Part shown: positions 6,078-8,842 of the stretch, one piece after another
Numbering within the stretch: position 1 is the first letter of the stretch
Layout of the letters: each line of letters begins with the position of its first letter
NCBI GenBank assembly: GCA_003646875.1
Contig: QMLT01000052.1
Location: 1 to 8,842, forward strand
From: Deltaproteobacteria bacterium
Lineage (GTDB): Bacteria; Desulfobacterota; DSM-4660; Desulfatiglandales; B25-G16
Direction: 5' to 3'
Length of the DNA stretch: 8,842 nt
The notes under the pieces: generated by a model
Told to the model about the DNA's origin: nothing
The model's database searches: none
What the model saw: only the letters and a program-made list of their open reading frames with translations
Made by a program: the position numbers and the translations under genes

Positions 6078-6171
6078 GCGAAAAAGCAGTAATTAAGCTT
6101 GAAAAGTTATTTAAACTTATATATCGTGTTTAGTTAAATGAAAATTATCTCATATTTATAAAAAAAACTCT

Positions 6172-7713
6172 ATGCACCACTCTCAAGATACTAAAATAAG
6201 GCTTGAGGCCTTGAATAAAATCGGAATCGCTTTATCAAGTGAAACACGCTTAGGCCGTTTATTGGAATTGATTGTAAAGGAGGCGCGCAATTTCACCAAC
6301 GCAGATGCAGGCAGCCTCTATCTTGTTGATCATGAGAAAAATTGTCTGAATTTTGAGGTTGCTCAGAACGATACCTTGAAAAAAAGAGCCAATCTGAAAT
6401 CAGAAACATTTAAACCATATTCCCTTCCTCTGAATAAAAATAGCATAGCCGGATATGTGGCCATCACTGGTGAAACCCTTAATATCCCAGATGTGTATAA
6501 TCTGTCTACAGAAGTTGGTTTTGAGTTTAATCGAGACTTTGATAAAAGAAATAAATACAGAACCGAATCAATGCTTTTAGTGGCAATGAAAGACACGGAG
6601 GGTAAAGTAATCGGTGTCCTTCAACTTATAAACTCTACCAATAGCCAGGGAAAAGTTGTATCCTTCGACACCAAGATAGAAACACTTGTTTCGTCCTTGG
6701 CTTCACAGGCAGCCGTGGCAATAAAAAATGCACAGCTTCTAAAAGAGATAAAGGATGTTTTTGAGGCCCTTATTCGGTATTCAGTATCAGCCATAGATGC
6801 CAGAAGCCCTTTCACGGCCGGTCATTCCAGGCGAGTGGCAGAGTATACTCTGGCCTTGGCCCAGGCCATAAACAACACACATGATGGACCCTACGCCGAT
6901 ATCTCCTTTAGCCCTGCTCAACTTGAAGAGCTCAATTACGCTGCCTGGCTTCACGATATCGGTAAAATTGGTGTCAGGGAACGGGTTCTTGATAAAAGAA
7001 CCCGCTTGTCAGATGCCGAAATGGATGCGCTCATCAATCGCTTTGAAAATATCAAGGCCTCAGTAATTACTGAAACTCAAGAAAAAAAATTAAAATTATT
7101 TAATAGCAACAGAGAAAACGCCACAGAGGTAAAACAATTAGACAGTAAATTAGAGGCTCACATACACCAAATAGATGAGAAATTAGCCTTTATTAAGAAA
7201 ATTAATACACAGAATTGTTTAAAAGACTCGGACCTTAACTATTTAGAGGAAATCTATAAAAAAAAGTATATAGATCTTAAAGGGGAAAAAAGAAAATATC
7301 TAACTGATTTTGAATTCGAAAATCTTTCTGTAAAAAAAGGTAATCTGACAAAAAACGAGATAGAGGAAATCCAATCACATGTGACTCACACCGAAAACAT
7401 CGTAAATAATATACCATTTACTGGACACTTAAAAAATGTGCCTGTATTTGCTGCCGGGCATCATGAAATGCTTGATGGATCCGGATATACAAAACATATT
7501 ACAGCCGAGAATATTCCTATTCAGACAAGGATAATTACCATATCTGACATTTATGAGGCATTAATAGCCAAGGATAGACCATACAAAAAAAGTATGGATC
7601 CTATAAAATCCCTAGCTATCATAAAAGAAGAGGCCCAGAATGGCAAACTTGACAAGGAATTGGTCAGGATTTTCATCGAAAAGAAGGTTTACGAAACTCA
7701 AGAAAGCAACTAA
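6172..7713 (+). CDS. GAF-domain HD-GYP protein, probable cyclic-di-GMP phosphodiesterase with an inserted coiled segment
   Basis: The 513-residue soluble protein has an N-terminal GAF sensor domain (about 15-190) and a C-terminal HD-GYP domain (about 195-505). HD-GYP enzymes hydrolyse cyclic-di-GMP at a two- or three-metal centre. Expected metal ligands are visible: AGHSRR (His218), LHDIGKIG (His261, Asp262), SHVTHTEN (His403 or 406), AGHHE (His430, His431) and ISDIYEAL (Asp459). Two features are unusual. The hallmark GYP reads GYT (438-440) within LDGSGYT, and about 120 residues rich in Lys, Glu and Asn (roughly 272-392, coiled-coil-like) separate HDIGK from the next His motif, where typical members have about 30. 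Similar insertions occur in some proteobacterial relatives, so this is probably a subtype. No transmembrane segment is seen. The ATG lacks a good Shine-Dalgarno sequence, but an in-frame stop 11 codons upstream and the GAF start leave no alternative. livM follows after 12 bases. Confidence 0.88.
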   Translation: MHHSQDTKIRLEALNKIGIALSSETRLGRLLELIVKEARNFTNADAGSLYLVDHEKNCLNFEVAQNDTLKKRANLKSETFKPYSLPLNKNSIAGYVAITGETLNIPDVYNLSTEVGFEFNRDFDKRNKYRTESMLLVAMKDTEGKVIGVLQLINSTNSQGKVVSFDTKIETLVSSLASQAAVAIKNAQLLKEIKDVFEALIRYSVSAIDARSPFTAGHSRRVAEYTLALAQAINNTHDGPYADISFSPAQLEELNYAAWLHDIGKIGVRERVLDKRTRLSDAEMDALINRFENIKASVITETQEKKLKLFNSNRENATEVKQLDSKLEAHIHQIDEKLAFIKKINTQNCLKDSDLNYLEEIYKKKYIDLKGEKRKYLTDFEFENLSVKKGNLTKNEIEEIQSHVTHTENIVNNIPFTGHLKNVPVFAAGHHEMLDGSGYTKHITAENIPIQTRIITISDIYEALIAKDRPYKKSMDPIKSLAIIKEEAQNGKLDKELVRIFIEKKVYETQESN

Positions 7714-7725
7714 GGGACACCCCCT

Positions 7726-8778
7726 GTGGATATAAAGCGGGATTATTACGAAGATATTCAGCTTCTCGATAGCAAGATGCTGTGGTTCTGGTTTTTAATG
7801 CTCATAGGCGCCTTACTTACCTTCCCATTTCTGGCGTCAAACTATTATATCTATATGGCGAATTATATAGCCATCAATGTTCTCGTTACTGTCGGATTGA
7901 ATATATTAGTAGGATACACTGGTCAGATATCTCTCGGCCATGCCGGATTCTTTGCCATAGGGGCCTTTACTACTGTTCTTTTAATAAGTAAGCTTTCTTT
8001 CCCATTTCTTATAGCGCTTCTTGGCGGTGGTATCCTTTCTGCACTTTTTGGTTTTATCCTAGGCCTCCCTGCGCTCAGGTTAGAAGGCCCATATCTGGCT
8101 ATTGCTACTCTTGGTTTTGGCATGGCTATTACCCAGTTAATAGGCCGTTGGGGATTTTTTGGAGGGAGGATGGGGATGCAGGCCCCTCCCCTTAAACTGC
8201 TTGGCCTATACTCTGTTTCGAGCGATAGAGGTCTCTACTTCATAATCATAACCATTACCTTTCTTCTCACTTTGGCTGCCAGAAACCTCCTGAAAACAAA
8301 GGTTGGCAGAGCCTTTATTGCCATAAGGGATTCGGACATAGCTGCACAGACACTGGGTGTTAACCTGACATACTATAAAACACTGGCCTTTGCTATCAGC
8401 GCATTTTATACAGGCATTGCCGGAGGATTAATGGCATTTATGCTTGGCTTTATTAACCCAAGTAGTTTTAATTTTATTCTTTCAATCTATTTTCTGGCAT
8501 TCGTTATTGTAGGAGGAGTTGGAACTATATTTGGCTCCATTATGGGCGGAGCTGTGATGACATGGCTAATCCTCACGCTGGATAAAATTCAAGACATACC
8601 CTATCTCGGAAAACTTTTAATGACTGTTTCGGAAAACTGGATGAGTGTCACTGGCATTCACAATGTATCGAGCATTTTCTTAGGATTAATAATTGTTTTA
8701 ATTGTAGTCTTTGAGCCTCTTGGTCTCTATGGTTTCTGGATCAGGACAAAAATTTATTGGAAAACATGGCCGTTTTAA
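7726..8778 (+). CDS. livM: Branched-chain amino acid ABC transporter permease LivM
   Basis: The 350-residue inner-membrane protein is one of two permeases of a Liv/HAAT-type importer for leucine, isoleucine, valine or related compounds, normally acting with LivH, ATPases LivG and LivF, and a binding protein. Landmarks are GLNILVGYTGQISLGHAG (57-74), ALRLEGPYLAIATLGF (116-131), the cytoplasmic coupling stretch GRAFIAIRDSDIAAQTLGVN (194-213) and GGVGTIFG (263-270). Eight to ten hydrophobic segments are visible and the length fits the family. Translation starts at GTG (7726), with AAGGGA (7712-7717) eight bases before it overlapping the stop of the HD-GYP gene, so the two are probably co-transcribed and coupled. 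livH, usually directly upstream, is absent, and no livG start is evident in the 64 bases after the stop. Substrate range could include other small acids. Confidence 0.93.
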   Translation: MDIKRDYYEDIQLLDSKMLWFWFLMLIGALLTFPFLASNYYIYMANYIAINVLVTVGLNILVGYTGQISLGHAGFFAIGAFTTVLLISKLSFPFLIALLGGGILSALFGFILGLPALRLEGPYLAIATLGFGMAITQLIGRWGFFGGRMGMQAPPLKLLGLYSVSSDRGLYFIIITITFLLTLAARNLLKTKVGRAFIAIRDSDIAAQTLGVNLTYYKTLAFAISAFYTGIAGGLMAFMLGFINPSSFNFILSIYFLAFVIVGGVGTIFGSIMGGAVMTWLILTLDKIQDIPYLGKLLMTVSENWMSVTGIHNVSSIFLGLIIVLIVVFEPLGLYGFWIRTKIYWKTWPF

Positions 8779-8842
8779 TCTAAGTGCCTAAAGTGAGCCC
8801 GCCCTGGTGCGACGTGATTTGAATATATGCTTGTTTATGATG
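8779..8842 (+). other. Window end, no supportable gene
   Basis: After the livM stop there is no hairpin with a T tract, so the transcript probably continues. An ATG at 8827 and a GTG frame from about 8811 are open to the edge, but neither has a Shine-Dalgarno sequence and too few codons are present to recognise livG or any other family. Confidence 0.4.

Noticed and set aside
6099..6127. Plus-strand promoter for the HD-GYP gene (TTGAAA with TATATC or TATCGT)
   Set aside because: Spacing and -10 quality cannot both be satisfied; the AT-rich stretch offers several equally poor choices, so no site is called.
8811..8842. Start of a livG-like gene at the window edge
   Set aside because: ATG (8827) and GTG frames are open, but there is no Shine-Dalgarno sequence and only a few codons, with no recognisable ATPase N terminus.
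1..8842. Novel defence system, CRISPR array or mobile element
   Set aside because: All sizeable genes belong to recognised metabolic, transport or signalling families. I saw no repeat-spacer arrangement, transposase, integrase, nuclease or toxin-antitoxin pair.

Overview
The window reads as a chromosomal segment of an anaerobic Desulfobacterota-type (deltaproteobacterial) bacterium. The pointers are an AhbB-type siroheme decarboxylase encoded next to hemL, which marks the siroheme-dependent heme b route of sulfate reducers and some archaea, together with TRAP and branched-chain amino acid transporters, a GAF/HD-GYP regulator and moderate-to-low GC. This placement is inferred from gene content; no rRNA or other taxonomic marker is present.

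Layout. (1) 2-490 (+): the 3' part of a TRAP solute-binding protein gene (dctP), ending at a bidirectional terminator (522-557). (2) 571-2354 (-): dctM and dctQ, the TRAP permease pair, overlapping by ATGA and convergent with dctP. (3) 2355-2656: an AT-rich divergent control region with one sigma70-like promoter on each strand, an inverted repeat over the forward -10, three Shine-Dalgarno-like blocks and a 10-codon open frame. (4) 2657-2866 (+): a dodecin-family protein lacking the usual flavin-contacting Trp and Gln. (5) 2945-5893 (-): ahbB, hemL and a GHMP sugar kinase, probably one transcript in that order. (6) 5894-6171: a divergent spacer holding a sharply bounded GC-rich block full of inverted repeats next to the ahbB start. 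(7) 6172-8778 (+): a GAF plus HD-GYP protein followed after 12 bases by livM, the permease of a branched-chain amino acid ABC transporter. The last 64 bases contain no supportable gene.

How the genes work together. The dctPQM genes give sodium-driven uptake of a small acid. HemL makes 5-aminolevulinate at the start of tetrapyrrole synthesis, and AhbB acts later, decarboxylating siroheme toward heme b. The GAF/HD-GYP protein looks like a cyclic-di-GMP phosphodiesterase with a sensory domain, unusually placed where livH would be expected. I see no defence system, CRISPR array, insertion sequence, tRNA or rRNA. The least explained parts are the GC-rich block upstream of ahbB, the leader of the dodecin gene, and the HD-GYP/livM pairing.
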